64,000 nucleotides of DNA from Synchiropus splendidus (lineage: Eukaryota > Chordata > Actinopteri > Syngnathiformes > Callionymidae). Shown one piece after another: positions 1 through 21,440 of this stretch. The notes beneath the pieces are model-generated. The model worked only from the letters and a program-made list of their open reading frames with translations. It searched no databases and was not told the DNA's origin. The stretch is taken from contig NC_071334.1 in assembly GCF_027744825.2 (NCBI RefSeq), forward strand, positions 8,254,437 through 8,318,436, read 5' to 3'. The position numbers were made by a program, and so were the translations under genes. Position 1 is the stretch's first letter, and each line of letters opens with the position of its first letter.

Positions 1-584
1 TCGCACCTCTGATGGCTCCTCTCCAGACAGTAGTAGTTGATGGATCCAAGGGGTCTGTCGACGGTGACCAGAAGAGAAGACTGGTTCTTCACCAGCTGCA
101 GTTTGTACACAGATGATGTTTCATTGTCGATTAATGCCAATTCCCTGTTTCCGGTTCTGTGGTTCCTGAACGGTGAGGCCCACTGGACACTCCGGTTTGG
201 TCCCGCGCCTTCACAAGTCAGCTCCACGGTCTGTCCAACTTCTGGGTAGGAACTCTGGTCTGTCATCTTCCGGTCGTCACAGACAAGGAGAGTGGAGTTC
301 CTCTCGTGCGTCAGCTTGCCCTGGGTCCAGCACTCCTCCTGGTACTGACCCGAGTCTGAAGCCTTCAGGCTGGATACCTTATAAGACACCTCCCTCCCGA
401 GGCCAGAGTCATGAGGCGCCGAAGAGTTCCACAGGAGCTCCTTCTCCTCACTGGTCCACCTTGAGACGGAGCAGAAGTCGGCTGCTTGGTCCAGGATGAA
501 TTTACGAGGACCTCCAGCTCTCTGGATGACTACAGCGTGGATGTTGGAGGAGAGTGCCACCAGCAGCAGCACCTCTGCGGCCAT
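1..584 (-). CDS. Immunoglobulin-like domain protein, 5' part (partial)
   Basis: An open frame runs from an ATG at 584 down to the window edge without a stop (194 codons), so the gene continues to the left. The protein starts with a hydrophobic signal peptide (MAAEVLLLVALSSNIHA). A first Ig-like region of about 80 residues follows, with an early FCSVSRW and a late DSGQYQEEC, the usual D-x-G-x-Y-x-C pattern of an Ig F strand. A second Ig-like region begins near residue 107 (VELTCEG) and ends near INYYCLE. Several N-x-S/T sites are visible. This indicates a cell-surface or secreted immune-type receptor, but I do not recognise a named family. The signal peptide and both Ig regions lie in one uninterrupted frame, which is unusual because Ig-family genes normally place them in separate exons. 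An unnoticed intron further left, or a retrocopy, cannot be excluded. The start is chosen because it is the first in-frame ATG that begins a signal peptide. Confidence 0.62.
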   Translation of the reverse strand, partial: MAAEVLLLVALSSNIHAVVIQRAGGPRKFILDQAADFCSVSRWTSEEKELLWNSSAPHDSGLGREVSYKVSSLKASDSGQYQEECWTQGKLTHERNSTLLVCDDRKMTDQSSYPEVGQTVELTCEGAGPNRSVQWASPFRNHRTGNRELALIDNETSSVYKLQLVKNQSSLLVTVDRPLGSINYYCLERSHQRC

Positions 585-1628
585 GTCTTTGTCTGTGCGT
601 GTGAACTCTGACTGATGCTTTATGATCTCACACTCAGCACCAGCAGCAGCTCCTGGCCCACGATTCGTGGAACTGGAGGAGTTCAGCAGGAGGACAGTCT
701 GCACGCTGCTTCCTCTGAGCTTGATCAGATATGAAGCCTCGTAGTTCCTGGACTAATATGAGTCGATCAAAGGCTCTTACAAAATTGCTGACCCCAACAA
801 GTTGAAAAAGTAAAATATTTCTACTCATGCTTGTCAGTCCTGTATCAGAGTTACAGACCAACATGAGACCAGAGACCCACAGACCACGCGTTGATCTGTC
901 AATGCAAACCTATTCAATTCAATTCACACGTCTCCTCTTCATTCCTGCAAAAATCTGTTTTATTTTTCCCCAAATAAAACCCTGATCATTTTCAGCAGTA
1001 CAGAAAATTCAATCACTTATGAACGCTCCTGAACGCGCCATCCGCAGAGATCTAAGATGTGTATCTCAGCGCTTCGCCCGCAGTGAAGAAATCCAGCAAA
1101 AAACGTCAAGTTATATTTGACTTACAAACGTAGTAAGTCTGTCGCAGATGCTTTCAAAGAAGCTCCACGACTCCTTACACCCTTTCGCTTTGAGTTACAG
1201 TCAAAAAATTTATTATTATGAAATAATATATATTAGATTTCATAGATCAGAATGATCTAACATTTACTACAGACCAAAGTATGGCCTTTATTTATCTGTC
1301 CTGAAGTCAAATCATTAACTGTGAAAAATATATTTCACTTTTTTCCAGTATCGCTCAATACAAATTGAATTATGAACATAATTTGTTTGTTATTCATTGG
1401 TCTTTGAAAATATGGACCTAAAATATTTAGTGAGTGTATTTTTGTGTTTCTCACCGGGTAATTACAAACTATTTACATTAAAACTCTAACATTAATTAGA
1501 ATGTTTCCATGAGCAATGCTCATTTTAAAATTAATTTTGTCGACAAAAGGTAAGTACCAAAAATAATGAAATGGCTTTATATTATTATTTACATGTTTTA
1601 CCCATAATTCTGAAGATAAGATATATAA

Positions 1629-1630
<2 letters not shown>

Positions 1631-1702
<72 letters not shown>
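1631..1702. repeat. (TA)n microsatellite
   Basis: A nearly perfect TA dinucleotide run of about 72 bp in AT-rich intergenic DNA. Length is likely polymorphic. Confidence 0.95.
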
Positions 1703-1705
<3 letters not shown>

Positions 1706-2484
1706 TACATTATATATGTATAATGTAATTTACTAACAAATATCATTTCCGACCCCAGATCTAACACCATCAAAACGAGAAACCACGGGGCCCCAGTGGC
1801 ATCTTACGGGATTCTCTCTTGGCGTGTTACACTGCAGTGTCCAGTCCTGGACGCAGAGGGTCGACAGTGAGCTGCTACACACGTTCTCGGTGAACGTCTG
1901 AGCCAAGCTGTGGTGAGGCCACTGCACACAGTGTTGGTGACCTGGCCCCTCAGTCACAAGAGTGAAAACATGTGCACACAACTGTACACATGCAAAGACA
2001 TACTCTCACACAGAGACTGAGTGAAGTTCCTGTTGGAAAGGGCTCATCTCCAAGTGAATATGGTTTAGTATAAACAAACATTGCACTTCAAAACATGTGA
2101 CTCGTCGGGCTGGGATCAAGGAGAAGAAACCATCTGGTTTGTTCTTGACTTGTCAGGTGGGAAGGGTGTAGCTCCAGAACCCCCTCTGTGCAGGGCTTAG
2201 GAGCAGATCCAGGCTCCTCCTGCAAGTTTGCCTCCTGCCTTTTGAAGTGAATACATCAATGTCATGTTCAATAAAAGGAAACATGCTGTGCTTTTTGAAT
2301 GCAGTTACCAAGAATGAAGAAAAGAAGGCTCCAAATTTTCCATCATTCAATCATTGTCGCTCCTCTCCACAGGTCAAAACTATCTGTATTTACACTTCAG
2401 ATATGTTTGACCTGGCGGTCGTAATGGGAGCTTTGAGTCCTGAACATTCCCTGGAGGGTCCTGAGAAATAACTCACACGCACAC

Positions 2485-2640
2485 ACACACACACGTTCTG
2501 TTTTCATGTTCTGTGAGGACCTCTCTTTGGACACTTTCATGCTTTCCCCAGCCTCTCACCTTGAACCTAACCATCCAAAACACATGGCTAACCTGAACCA
2601 GGACCCATATGTCTGCCTTACTTCAGCAAACAGTGGCTTA
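2485..2640. repeat. Dispersed repeat, copy A (gtgaggacct...ccatccaaaacacatggct)
   Basis: This stretch shares long near-identical words with 34118-34290: a gaggacctctc start, then cccagcctctca, aaccatccaaaac, atggctaacctgaaccagga. It therefore belongs to an interspersed repeat family present at least twice in the window. The second copy ends in tgtcctcaca, an inverted match to the start, suggesting a short inverted-repeat element. The family was not named. Confidence 0.6.
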
Positions 2641-4326
2641 AGTGACTCATTCTTCCTTGGTAAGACAATATTTTCAGGCCAACTTCTCTGCTACTCAAAG
2701 CAGCACCGGCATCTTGAATCTCTGAGCCACACACAGTCTCGCCACACCGACTACTGTGCACGTCTGGGATGAGTGTGTTGAGTGAAATGAAACTATTCAA
2801 CACGTTTTATTCTGGGGGTTTGATTTGCCTGACGGAGACGTTGTATAAATATGAAGATGCAGAATTTGTGCCAGCTCTGGAGAAAGATCTCGAGTGAAGG
2901 TAGGATAGTGTGAACTTGTTTTATTCATTCTGATGATACTGTTTAACATTCTATGTTTTTCAGCTTCTCTCAACATCTTTTCCTTTAATTTGAATATCAT
3001 TTCTGCAGTGTTTGCATTATGGGTCTGACCCAGGGCCTCCTCTCAGCTCAAGGTCTCACTAAGGAGGCATCCAGAAGCTACTCAAACAGCTTGTCCACAC
3101 GACCCCTCCTGGAAGCCTGAACTCCCCGCTCTATCTCTAAAAAAAGAGTCCAGACAGAAAACTCTTGCATGGATGATCAGTTCCCTTCCCCCGGCAGAAG
3201 TTCACACTCCTGTTAAGGACGAGTCAGAGAGACACTCTTTAGGCCGCACTGTCTTAATCCGATCATACAGTTTGTGGTCCATTCTGTGGGAATCTGAAGG
3301 CGGATAATTCCCACTCACCAAGTGTCTTTCTGTTTCAAATAGAAAGTTTTATATCATAACACAGATGGGAAAAAAACTATGAATGAATAACTCTCAATTG
3401 TTTAATAACATAACATGTATGGTCAGAAATTCGGTCCGGTCACAATCATGAATATTTTGGTATAACGGTTATTGCGGTGAAAGATGAGGGCATCATGAGA
3501 TGAGGTTGTCGGAAATGAAGGAGAAATGATTTTAAGTTCAATGGCCAGTTTGGATAGATTAATAGCTATGGGAATGTTTTTTATGCCCAAAGCACTGTCC
3601 AGGACGGTATTAAAACCTCTTTCATATTTTTGATTTTTGCGATGATATTTGGAGGCTCTGGCTGTGTTCACTTCCCCAATTTGATGACATCACAAATTCC
3701 TTCTGTTCAGTTAATATTTAAACTCATTCAAATAAGATGAACTTTTTAGATGCTACTACATACATAGTAAATACTGCATGTTTAATACCAAATCTGTTAG
3801 ATATCAAGATTTATTTCAAAATGAACAAAACATATCACATCCTCACCACGTTTATAGTTCAATCTCAATTGCTGCGATCTCTCAATATCAGTTACCGCTT
3901 TTAGAAAAAGAGGCTGTTCTCACTTGTTTTTACGGAATTGATCTCAGACGCTTTTGATTTCTAAACCTGCACAGAACACTGCACTTCCTCATTACATTTC
4001 CTGTCAAACAAACTTTTTGCAGACACAAATTATGATTGTTATCGAGGGCTACATGATGCATGCGGCGAGTGACGAAAAGTGGATGTAAAGTGTTCAACAA
4101 AAACGTTCAACAACTAGAACGTCCCTATTTTTTGTGAGTCACTGGAGCAGGTTCCAAATTCGACCGCATTTTCCATGTCACACTCCCAACCAGAGTCAAA
4201 ACAGCAGCGGCGTGTTGACATCACTCAAAGCATGTAGAGGGCAGTTGTTGTGTTTATTTGACCTCTCGAAAAGTGTGCGGGCCAGAAATAAAAAAAAAAC
4301 CCAAAACATTCAATATTTATAATGCT

Positions 4327-4332
4327 TTTATT
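4327..4332 (-). terminator. Candidate poly(A) signal of slc35e1 (distal)
   Basis: The plus strand reads tttatt, so the minus strand carries AATAAA about 2.3 kb after the slc35e1 stop codon. A second candidate lies at 5016-5021. Sequence alone cannot say which is used. Confidence 0.3.
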
Positions 4333-6624
4333 TTTTTCCTCCCCAACATTTAAAAATAGCATTTACCGCACATGAGCAGAAGACGACCGCGCACCCAGCC
4401 GCACCTCTGGACAACCAACACCGGAAATAAAAATCTATAAACCTCATGAAGTAAAAATTGGTTGAAAGACGCACAAAAATAACACGTTTTACAAACAAAC
4501 CGACCCCTCTCTTTTAAGCATTTACACAGCAGTTTTGTACAGATTTACAGCAGCCAGTCGGCTTCTGAACAACTTCACTATGTTCTGTACAAAAACAAAG
4601 CGAAAACCTGCAACAAAAGAAGGCCTGGGTCCTGCAGTGCACCGGCACTCAGTGGGCTCCCCACCTGTGGTGATGGTGACGCAGGAACCCGACAGATATG
4701 AGGAATTAATGCACCATCACTGCCACGCCTGAATGTCTCGGCATCAATCTCACAGCGCCTTTCACCCAGCGCAGTTCAAATGTCCCGACAGCAGTGTGTG
4801 TCAGAGCTTCAGTGTGGAACTAGACCATTTCAAGGATACAATTGAGATGGAGGCTCGCCACGATGCTGGTGTTTGGATCCAATCCTGAAGAAAAAATCTA
4901 AGTTGTATTGTTACAACCAAAGTTGTTAAGCATCAATACAATTTCCTGTTGTTAAAACTTAATGGAAACAAGAACAGCAACCTACATTTTTGGACCGTGT
5001 GGATGTTTTTGGCTCTTTATTGAAATATTTGCAGCAACTATTTGTCACTTTTTTATTATTTTTTTTTTTACTAAAATAGGGTTCAGAGTGCAATACTACA
5101 TTCATCCATGTTTGGAGACACTCTGGCCTCTCACCAACATCATGTGACCTCGCTTCCCAGTAGCTTTCATGTGGAGTCATGTGGAGCAATAAAAATGCAA
5201 ATTTAATTAAAAAAAAAGTGTTTGAGCAGTGTGGTGAAAATGTTCCTGTGGAGCTAAAACCATTTGCCCATGAACATGAATACAAACATGAGCACTGACC
5301 GTGTAGACGTTTTACAGGTACAGAGTCCCCCCAACCCCTGTATTCAATTGATCAACATGTTTCCAATGATCAGAGGTCAGTTTCCCAGTATTTAAAAACC
5401 AAACTGCTTATTCAGGAGAAAAACTACATTTGAGGCTGACGGGGAAACGCCAACATTTGACAGGAATCTCATGCACTGGAGAAGAATCTTTAGTCTTTCA
5501 GCACTTTTATGTGATATTTCTTGACGAGACCTGAGATTAAAAAAAGCTCATGAGAAGGAAAATATATTAAATTCTCTACAAAATCAGAAGTAAACACTTA
5601 ATATTCCAACTGCTTTTTTTTTATCTCAAGATAAAACCTTGATTCACCCATCACAACAGTGCAGATGAAGAAGGCGTCGCCACTGATCCGCCTGCCACCA
5701 AATGTGTGGCGACTGTTGTCAAGTTCCCCTGAAAGGAACATTTTCATTCAATGCACAAACCAAAGCACTGATTTCATGCATTTGTAGAGCAACACCGTGA
5801 GCTCAGCCTCACGATGATGGTCTTCAGATGGAGTGCAAACTTGCTGTGTGACACGAACCGTCCTGCTTTGGTGACGCAGATAACCAACTAACCAGTTTGT
5901 TAACAACACATTGAGCGAAAGAGTTTTTGAAGTTACAGCTCATACCACACGCAACATCAGCTGCTTTCACAGAATGGGATCTGAGTCAAACTAACGGAAA
6001 CCCGAGGCACCATTTGCTTTTCTTTAATAGTTCTTAACATGTTTTTTTAACCAGACTAAATTCATTTGGACTCCTTCAACAATTCATATGAAATTTGGAA
6101 GCAAATATGATGCTGAAATCATGTCGGATTATTTGCAGTGGTCTGTGGAGTCTGGGTGAAGCAGAGCTGTAAAGGTGTGAATCAAAGACTTTTTTCATCA
6201 TTACATTTGCAAGCTCATGTGAGGAGTGAAACCACTTTCTCTGTCTGTGGACCAGATAGGTGTCCTCCCAAAACCAGGCGTGTTAAGGCTTTCACATACA
6301 ATTTCTTGAAGTGGAACATGAGATTTGCATTGCATTTGAGTTGATGGTGAGCGACCAGAGAGCCGCAGACCATTCATGGTTGAGAGCAGAAGCAAAACTG
6401 AGACCTACTGCAGAACACTCCATCTCTCACACAGTCCAGTAGTTAACGTCTGTAAAGAAGATTTTCCGATCCACCGAGTTCTAATAAATAAAGTGAGACA
6501 GATGGGCGTGAGAGACGCCACGTCACCGACCGTTCACCAAGGACTCAACTCCATCTCCCGCATGAGGAGCAGCGCTTCACTCTCATGGTTGGAGTGAGGA
6601 AGTCTCTGCCAGTGAAGGTCCTCT

Positions 6625-14664
<8,040 letters not shown>

Positions 14665-16649
14665 CTTCCACCGTGGAGTGACGAGTCACCGGCGGCGTGT
14701 CTACTGCTGTACGAGGGGGAGGAGGAGGGATCGTTAAGCGGGCGAGTCTGTGAACTGCGCTTCCGGTGTAATCCTTCAATATATGAGCGTCAACCGGATG
14801 CTCAATTGAAATGACATATAATGTATTTTATATAGTCACTGTCAGTATTTCTTGTGTCAACACGCTTTTTTTTCTAGGATTTATGTTCTTTCTTCCCGGA
14901 TATCAGACCAACAACCAACAATTCCATAATAAACAATGGAACTCAATTGAAGAGTGAAGTGGAGATGGCAGAGCCGGTTTAAAACCCTCAGCAGTAGTAC
15001 ACTACTGTGGTCTTCTCTTCATAAAAACAAGCTGCTCATTCAGAAGCATAGACGTACAGTAGATATGACCTCTGAACTGTGCTCCTCAGTATTTGTACTG
15101 CCATCACGCCTTCATTCTTCAGTTGATTTGCAGTGCTGTATATGCTTGTTCGTGTTGAAGTTCAGCTATAAACTTATATATTCAGGGATATTGAGACTCG
15201 ATGTCACATGAAACATTTATCTCTACCAAAAGGTGAACCATGTGAGAGTGTGGCTTGGAAAATATGCCGCTCTTTGATGATGACATACCTTCATAATCAT
15301 CAATACAGTGCCGTCAACGTCTGTGTGGTAACAGCACAGTGGACCTTTGCATGTTCCTAGACTGAGCTGCACCAAAAGCAGGACAACTGAGTCCAGCTCT
15401 CCTGTCTCCATAGATGAAGAAGAACCACTAAAAGTGAGTTTCAGTGTTAGGTTCAGTATGTAGAAGGACATTTCACCACTTCAGTCTGTACTTGCTGGGA
15501 GTATAAATACTCTTAGGCACAAGATGGTCAGTAGTCTTAATGCCAATGTTTCTGTAATGTATGAAGTCAATGGACCGTCCCTGAACAAAGACACCACACG
15601 ACACAATCACATTTACATCATTTTTATTTGTCAGCAAATGCCTGGTTCTCTTCAGCCTTTGAAGTCAATCACAAAAGGCTGGTCCTCACAGACACCGTGC
15701 TACTCCACTGAAAGGAAAGCTCTGGTTTCCAGAAGGCAAACAGCAACAGGAATGATATCAAGTATTAAATCCAGCATGTCGAACTCAAGTTTCAGTTTAT
15801 TTTAGTACAAAGATGCAAAAGTAGACAAACTGCTCCTTTGTTTGTTTTTTTAAATAACATTTACAAATATATTAAATACAAAACAGTTTCAGATGTGTGA
15901 CATCGTACATGTCAGATTCAAGTAACTTCAGATACAAGCAGAAATGTGACCCTTCTGTTTCCAACAACCAGAAGACAGGATCTCCATGACACAGCAGACC
16001 CGTCTGAATACTTGCCATTCTTGTTCGAGGCTAAATCTCACGGCGACTCAGCAAACATGCCTGGACTTCCTTTCATTGTCAGACAGCAGTAATAACCCTT
16101 CACGCTCACTTAAATAAATAATATTGCCGAAATTGTCAGCGTCACTCCTTCCTTCCACAATACTCCAGTATACAAATAGTCTGCAAACAATGGCGGGGAA
16201 AGTCGTAATGGATACCGAAAGCAAGGAGTGTGGAGGTTTCTACCCGTTCAAACCACATGAAAATAGAATGGATAATAAAGACAGTATTGAGTAGTAGACA
16301 CTGTTGGATGACGTGAGCAACAGACAAGTCATGAAGGAGCCTTTATATTTACTCCACGTAAGCAACACGTATCTTGTCCGGGCAGTTCCTATTATAAGTC
16401 ACTAACTCGTTGCAGATCCTTTTGTAATACACTGTATGTAAATGTTAAATCACCTGGGGGGGAGTCGCAAGGATTCCAACCCAGACAAAGCATTGGAAAG
16501 GCTAACACCGTTTCAGTCGAGTTAAGGATTAAGGTGCAAGGAGGTCTTTGAAATCCCACGCGGCCCAACTAGATTGACATCAGGTCCTGTTGAACCAGTT
16601 ATTGCTTCAGATTCTCACTGTCCACAGCACCATAGCAGCGTCCCTCTTC
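14665..16649. other. slc35e1 upstream region and med26 3' UTR
   Basis: Both flanking genes are on the minus strand. The right side is expected to be the med26 3' UTR and the left side the slc35e1 promoter and 5' UTR. A GC-rich stretch continues upstream of the slc35e1 start to about 14770. No TATA box is obvious, as is common for housekeeping transporter genes. Confidence 0.5.
15796..15801 (-). terminator. Candidate poly(A) signal of med26
   Basis: The plus strand reads tttatt, so the minus strand has AATAAA about 850 nt after the med26 stop codon. A second minus-strand AATAAA lies near 15625. Confidence 0.35.
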
Positions 16650-19600
16650 TCAATCCAGGCAGACGTACGGCAGGATGTTCAACTGACTCTTGTCGCCGTG
16701 CAGATCTAGAGAGATGCATTGTGTCCAGTCGTACCAATTTCCTTTATTGTCTTGGCAACCGTTGACCCCAGACCAGCGCTGAGTGTGTAGTCTGTCGGTG
16801 TCCTGGCGGCTCACCTCTCTACTGAGGCCAGGGAAGTCGCTGGCAGGAGGCTCTGACACGAGCTCGTGTCGCTCGCCGACACTGGCACTTGGGTGAGTAT
16901 TCAAGGCCTCTGTTATTGGCAGCTCTGCCGCTCGGCTCCCGGAGCTCAGCAAGCTGCTTTGCTGCCGGAAGTACGACTGGATGATATCATTATGTGACAG
17001 GTCTTTATAGACCGTCTGCTTGAGGGGGTCATAAGACGCGTGTGTGCCGGGGGTTGGATGTTCTGTGGTCTGAGTCTGAAGGGTGGGATCCTGTCTGGGC
17101 TCCTCGGCCAGTGAGGGGCTCTTGTGGAACAAGGGTTTGATCTGTCCCGTGACAGGGTTGAACTTCAGCCCGCGGTCTTTAAACTTCAGGCTTTTGGAGT
17201 CGCATCGTTTCCCGTCGGGGTCGAACTCCGCAGCCTTGTCTTTCTTTTTCCGTTTGCTTTTCCTTCCTCTAGTCCCGTTGCTGTAGACCACGTGAAGAGA
17301 TAAACTGGGATCTTTGTTGTCGAAGCTTGAGTCGTGAAGTGACAAAAAGGGGGGTCCAAGACTGGGTGTGTCGGGACCAGCCGGGGGCTGTCGAGGACTT
17401 GGCGGCCTGCAGTGTGTCCTGGAGCTCACGTCCACTGGAGCAGTTTGCTCATGGGCACTTGGATGAGGTATGATGCCATTTTCATTCACAGGGATTTTAC
17501 TTTGCCTCTCCACGTCTGAACCATGATTCCAGGTCGCTCTTACCTCTGAGCGGTTGTCTTTACCGCTCAGATACTTATTGCTTTTCTTGGTCGGTGGTGA
17601 CTCACATTGGTTCCTGTTGCTGTGATTCTTTCCAACAGCCGAGTAGCAGTTGTTGAAGTCGCTCCGGTCCTTCAACTCTGAACCCACTTTGCTGACTGGA
17701 GGTGGAGCAGAGAGGCCATTGGCGTCGGCATCTCCTCGCTCTGGCTCAATGAACTTCTGCCAGGTGAGCAGCAGCTTCTTAGCTCTCTTGGCAACATCCG
17801 GATTCTTGGTTTTCTTTCGGACGTCGTTCACCAGTTTGCCAAGGCGTGTTTCCTTCAGGGGAAGAGGAGACGGTTTAGCTTGACATTCAAGGATGAAGAC
17901 CCTCCTCTGAACATACCTCCAGAACCTCCCTGGTGATCGGGTACTTCTCCAGCAGAGAGAAAACTTCCACCACCATCACCGTGTTGCAGATCTGCAAGAA
18001 ACAGAGATTTTGGGTTTTTTTCAAACAAGCCAGAGATAAATTTGACTGAACTCTCACAAGTGCACCTGCCAGGCTACAAAACACTGGTTCAAGTCCTAAA
18101 ATAACAAACCGAGATGAGTCTGATGCAAATCTGTGTTTCAGAAGAGAAGCTTCAGAGAGCAGCAGAGCGTCGCCTCCACCTGGAGCGCTGACAGCGCCAC
18201 ACAGCAGAATTTGAATTTTTGGACGGCCCCTCCCCAAACATACACTTTTTACTCTTCATACAAATGCTACAGAAATCATAAATACAAATATAGGAGTGAT
18301 TAAACTTCACCTGCATGACTTTGCAAATATATATTTATATACGTTTAACACACATCAAACGGGTCATTGCTAATGATTTGTTTGTCCATTTTCTCACTGG
18401 ACTGTTGGTGCTGTGTCCAAGCCCACCACCAATCTTTTTACAGACCCAATGACAATAAACATTCATCTAATAACTTCTCACAACTACTTACATTTCAAGA
18501 TCAGAAGGATCAAGTAGGCTTCTCACATCAAACAATAAGTCAAGTCATCGAACAATCCTCATTTGATTTCCTACTGTCTTGGCCCCCTGACAGGAGCATT
18601 CACTCTGCATTGATCTTGAATAGGAATGAACAGACTGCACCTTCTTGTTGCTCATGTCCGCGGCAGTTGTCTAGTGATGAAAGCAGAGTGTTTGAGACAG
18701 TAAGTAGTGAGACTAAAGAGAAAACGCATGACAATGTTGCAGAAATAAAGGAAAGTGCAAATACTTTGGCTTCAAATGTATCGAGTGAGGTGAGTACAAC
18801 AACGTGGATGAGATAGTTGGTCGAATCTGTTGTCATGTGGTGGCAATAGGAAATAAAAAAGTGAACGCACTTTTTTTAAATTGTAGTTTATTTTTATCAA
18901 GATTTTTGAAGATGAATTCGTTAAAATACATTTTGTCAACAATGATTTAAGGGTCAATAAATGAAATTCATTTGACCAGCAAAATGTGTTATCGTGTCAG
19001 GCTCAGGTTAAAAGTAATTTATTCTATAACGTTTTTGTGTTTTACTAGACGGCCATCAGTTTTACCCACTGTTCTAAATGTATAATAGTGGGCCACTCCA
19101 AGTTTGTCTGGGCGTGAAAAGTGAGTGTCATCAGTCTGGTGAAAACACAGAAATGTTATCAAGCGTAATATTGCAGTTGCAGGTGCTTGTCCTGCAAATC
19201 GTACATTTCAAGTTTGTCTAGCTCTAATCCTGCCTCCTTTATTTGTAAAAGCAAAACATGGCCTTGTTAGTGCTGCCCCGAATAAAAATAAAATAAATCT
19301 GTCTTGGCCAAAATTGACATCAACAAGTCGGTGCACCCCTAAACTCAGCTGTCTTTTCATAGAACAGTTTCCATTGTTTTGTCTGCGAACATTGTCGTTC
19401 CCTGAATGATTGGGATTGTCCGCTGAAAAATCTGTGGCACTGACCACAGACAGGCCCCGACTACAGGTGACGTGTCACACAGGGCAGCGAGTCACGACCT
19501 GGTTCGACTCATGTTGTGGAAACTGCACCAGCGAATGAATTCTGTCGCTTTTCTGCACCAAAACATTGTCCAGTAACAAACCTTGGTCGACAAAATGCTT

Positions 19601-21440
19601 AAAAAAATTTTTTAAAAAGCGTGAGAGCGACACCCAATAATTGGAGGGTCGACACTGTTGCAGTGCTCTCGTGTGAATATGCATGTGGTGGTCATAAAAG
19701 CGCGACGCAAATGTATGGTGACACTTAAGCTCTCAGGCCAGTTCATCTGTGAGTCATTTAGTACTGAAACACTTAAGACCAATGTTCATGTTTCCAGCAA
19801 ATCACTGTGTCCAGTGACGCACTGTATATTTGGGTTTTGGGTTCACAGTGGTGACCTCCTTTTGCAAGAGCTACAAAGAACAATATGAGGGAAATGAAAT
19901 TGTTCATAAGAATCAAGACTGTGCTCCTCATATCATAAGAGAAAGTAGGAGAACATCATGCGTTGTTAAGCTATTCCAGTTGCTGGTCAGGTGGGTACCA
20001 CAGATACGTTCACACTTTGCCCAGACCGTGTTTTTTTTTTTTATCCAAAAGGTGATCATTTAGATCACTAGTCATTTCTTTGAGGGCTGTCCATCCTCCA
20101 CTGCATCAGGAAGAGGCGGCGGCTCAACTACATCTTCTCTGCCCGGCGAGGGCTTTGTCTATCTACGTAGCTGGTACATCTGAGGTTATTTATTTGTCAG
20201 GTCAAACTGTGACCATGGCTCACTGGATCTGTGGAGCTACTATCAGGGCTTATTGTGGGTTTCCACTAACCAAAACAGACTAAACTAAACCAGAGTAGCA
20301 GTCAGTCAACCTCCCTCCACACCATTTCACATTTGCATCTCATCTCACCTTTAATAATAAAGGAATTCACATACAATGACTTGATTTCCATTACTGTTTT
20401 TTATTTGGAAAAAAACTGCAATGTTTATGAATTGCTGTGAAATAAGCAAACAGGAAGCAAACTTACATTTGAATGACTTGGAAGTAAAAAAAAAATCATG
20501 CACAGAGAAAACACCTTGTCAAAGTTGTGTTTAATACATCCAGCAAAGTTAAAGACAGCTAGACATTTTTGGTGAAATATTACAGCTGGTAGTCTTTACC
20601 ATGATCATTATCATTTTTCACTTTAGACTTTTTTCCACCGTATAAGTATGTAATAACTGCATATTTACTCGAGCGCTAAGAGTGACTATTGTGCATTTGT
20701 TGGATGATAATAATCTTATCAGTGCCAGTGTTAATAATTTGCCATCACAGGGGTTAAGAAGAAACAAGCCCCTTCAACACAACATTTATTATTTTAAAAC
20801 CAGCATTATTGTTATTTGGAAGGCCGCAGACCACAGCTTACAGTCATATGTTGGAGGAGTGAAATTCTGCAGCTATCACAGTTCATTTTTTTGCTTTACA
20901 TTCATTTATTTTTAAAAAAAAAAGAAATACCAGTAATAATAGACAAACACACTCGTGTTCTCCATTGTTCCCGCCCCTGTGTACCCAGAGACAGCAGGAG
21001 TTCACTTGAGGACAAGACTCGCTGTGGGAATTCGCAGTCTGTTCGGTGGCTATGAACAGAAACGTCACAACTCAAGTGAGGCGACTTAACAAAGGAGCCC
21101 TTCTTGAGCCGTTCTGCTACGTCACCGCGTGTCGTCATAAGTCGACTTCACACATGTCCGACATTTTTACGTGTAGATAGGAGTTATATTTCGCTGACGA
21201 TCCAGTTGTTTTCACTCGGGAATCTATCATGGCTGACCGTCGCTACTACCAGGAAGCAAACCCACCAGCTCACTTTCCCGAGCGTCCATAGCAACCCCCA
21301 CTCCAACGGTTTTTGCAGCTCGTCCCTCGAGTATGTGGCGGGTTCTACGTGAACGAGCGAGTACTTACGTTGCTCTGGCCGTCGATGGCCTGCAGCAGCC
21401 GGTCTCTCATCCCCTGGGGGCTGGAAGTGGTCGCTGTCAT
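16650..21440 (-). CDS. med26: Mediator complex subunit 26 (three coding exons)
   Basis: MED26 is a Mediator subunit that binds elongation factors through an N-terminal TFIIS-like (LW) domain and joins the core complex through its C-terminus, acting in the nucleus on RNA polymerase II. Exons in transcript order: 21440-21369 (24 codons), 17991-17917 (25 codons), 17852-16650 (401 codons with stop), all phase 0 and GT-AG. The N-terminus (MRDRLLQAIDGQSN, then LLEKYPITREVLE, then ETRLGKLVNDVRKKTKN) is the TFIIS N-domain. The conserved C-terminus reads GNWYDWTQCISLD...LNILPYVCLD. A middle block FNPVTGQIKPLFHK is also typical. At 449 aa it is shorter than the human protein (about 600), the loss being in the low-complexity centre. 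The start at 21440 gives the family's usual short leader. Confidence 0.97.
17992..21368 (-). other. med26 intron 1
   Basis: A 3.4-kb AT-rich GT-AG intron. A 149-codon open frame on the plus strand (18367-18816) lacks any recognisable domain and I treat it as chance. I see no clear transposon. Confidence 0.8.

Larger units (their letters stand above)
585..6624. other. Intergenic region and likely slc35e1 3' UTR
   Basis: I see no convincing gene here. The left part is upstream of the Ig-like gene. The right part must hold the 3' UTR of slc35e1, which ends its coding region at 6625 on the minus strand. Minus-strand AATAAA signals, seen as tttatt on the plus strand, occur at 5016-5021 and 4327-4332 and are candidate poly(A) signals. 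The region also contains a long TA microsatellite and a dispersed repeat, listed separately. The short open frames in it have no recognisable protein features. Confidence 0.5.

Noticed and set aside
18367..18816. 149-codon open frame in med26 intron 1
   Set aside because: Its low-complexity composition and lack of any motif make it likely to be chance.
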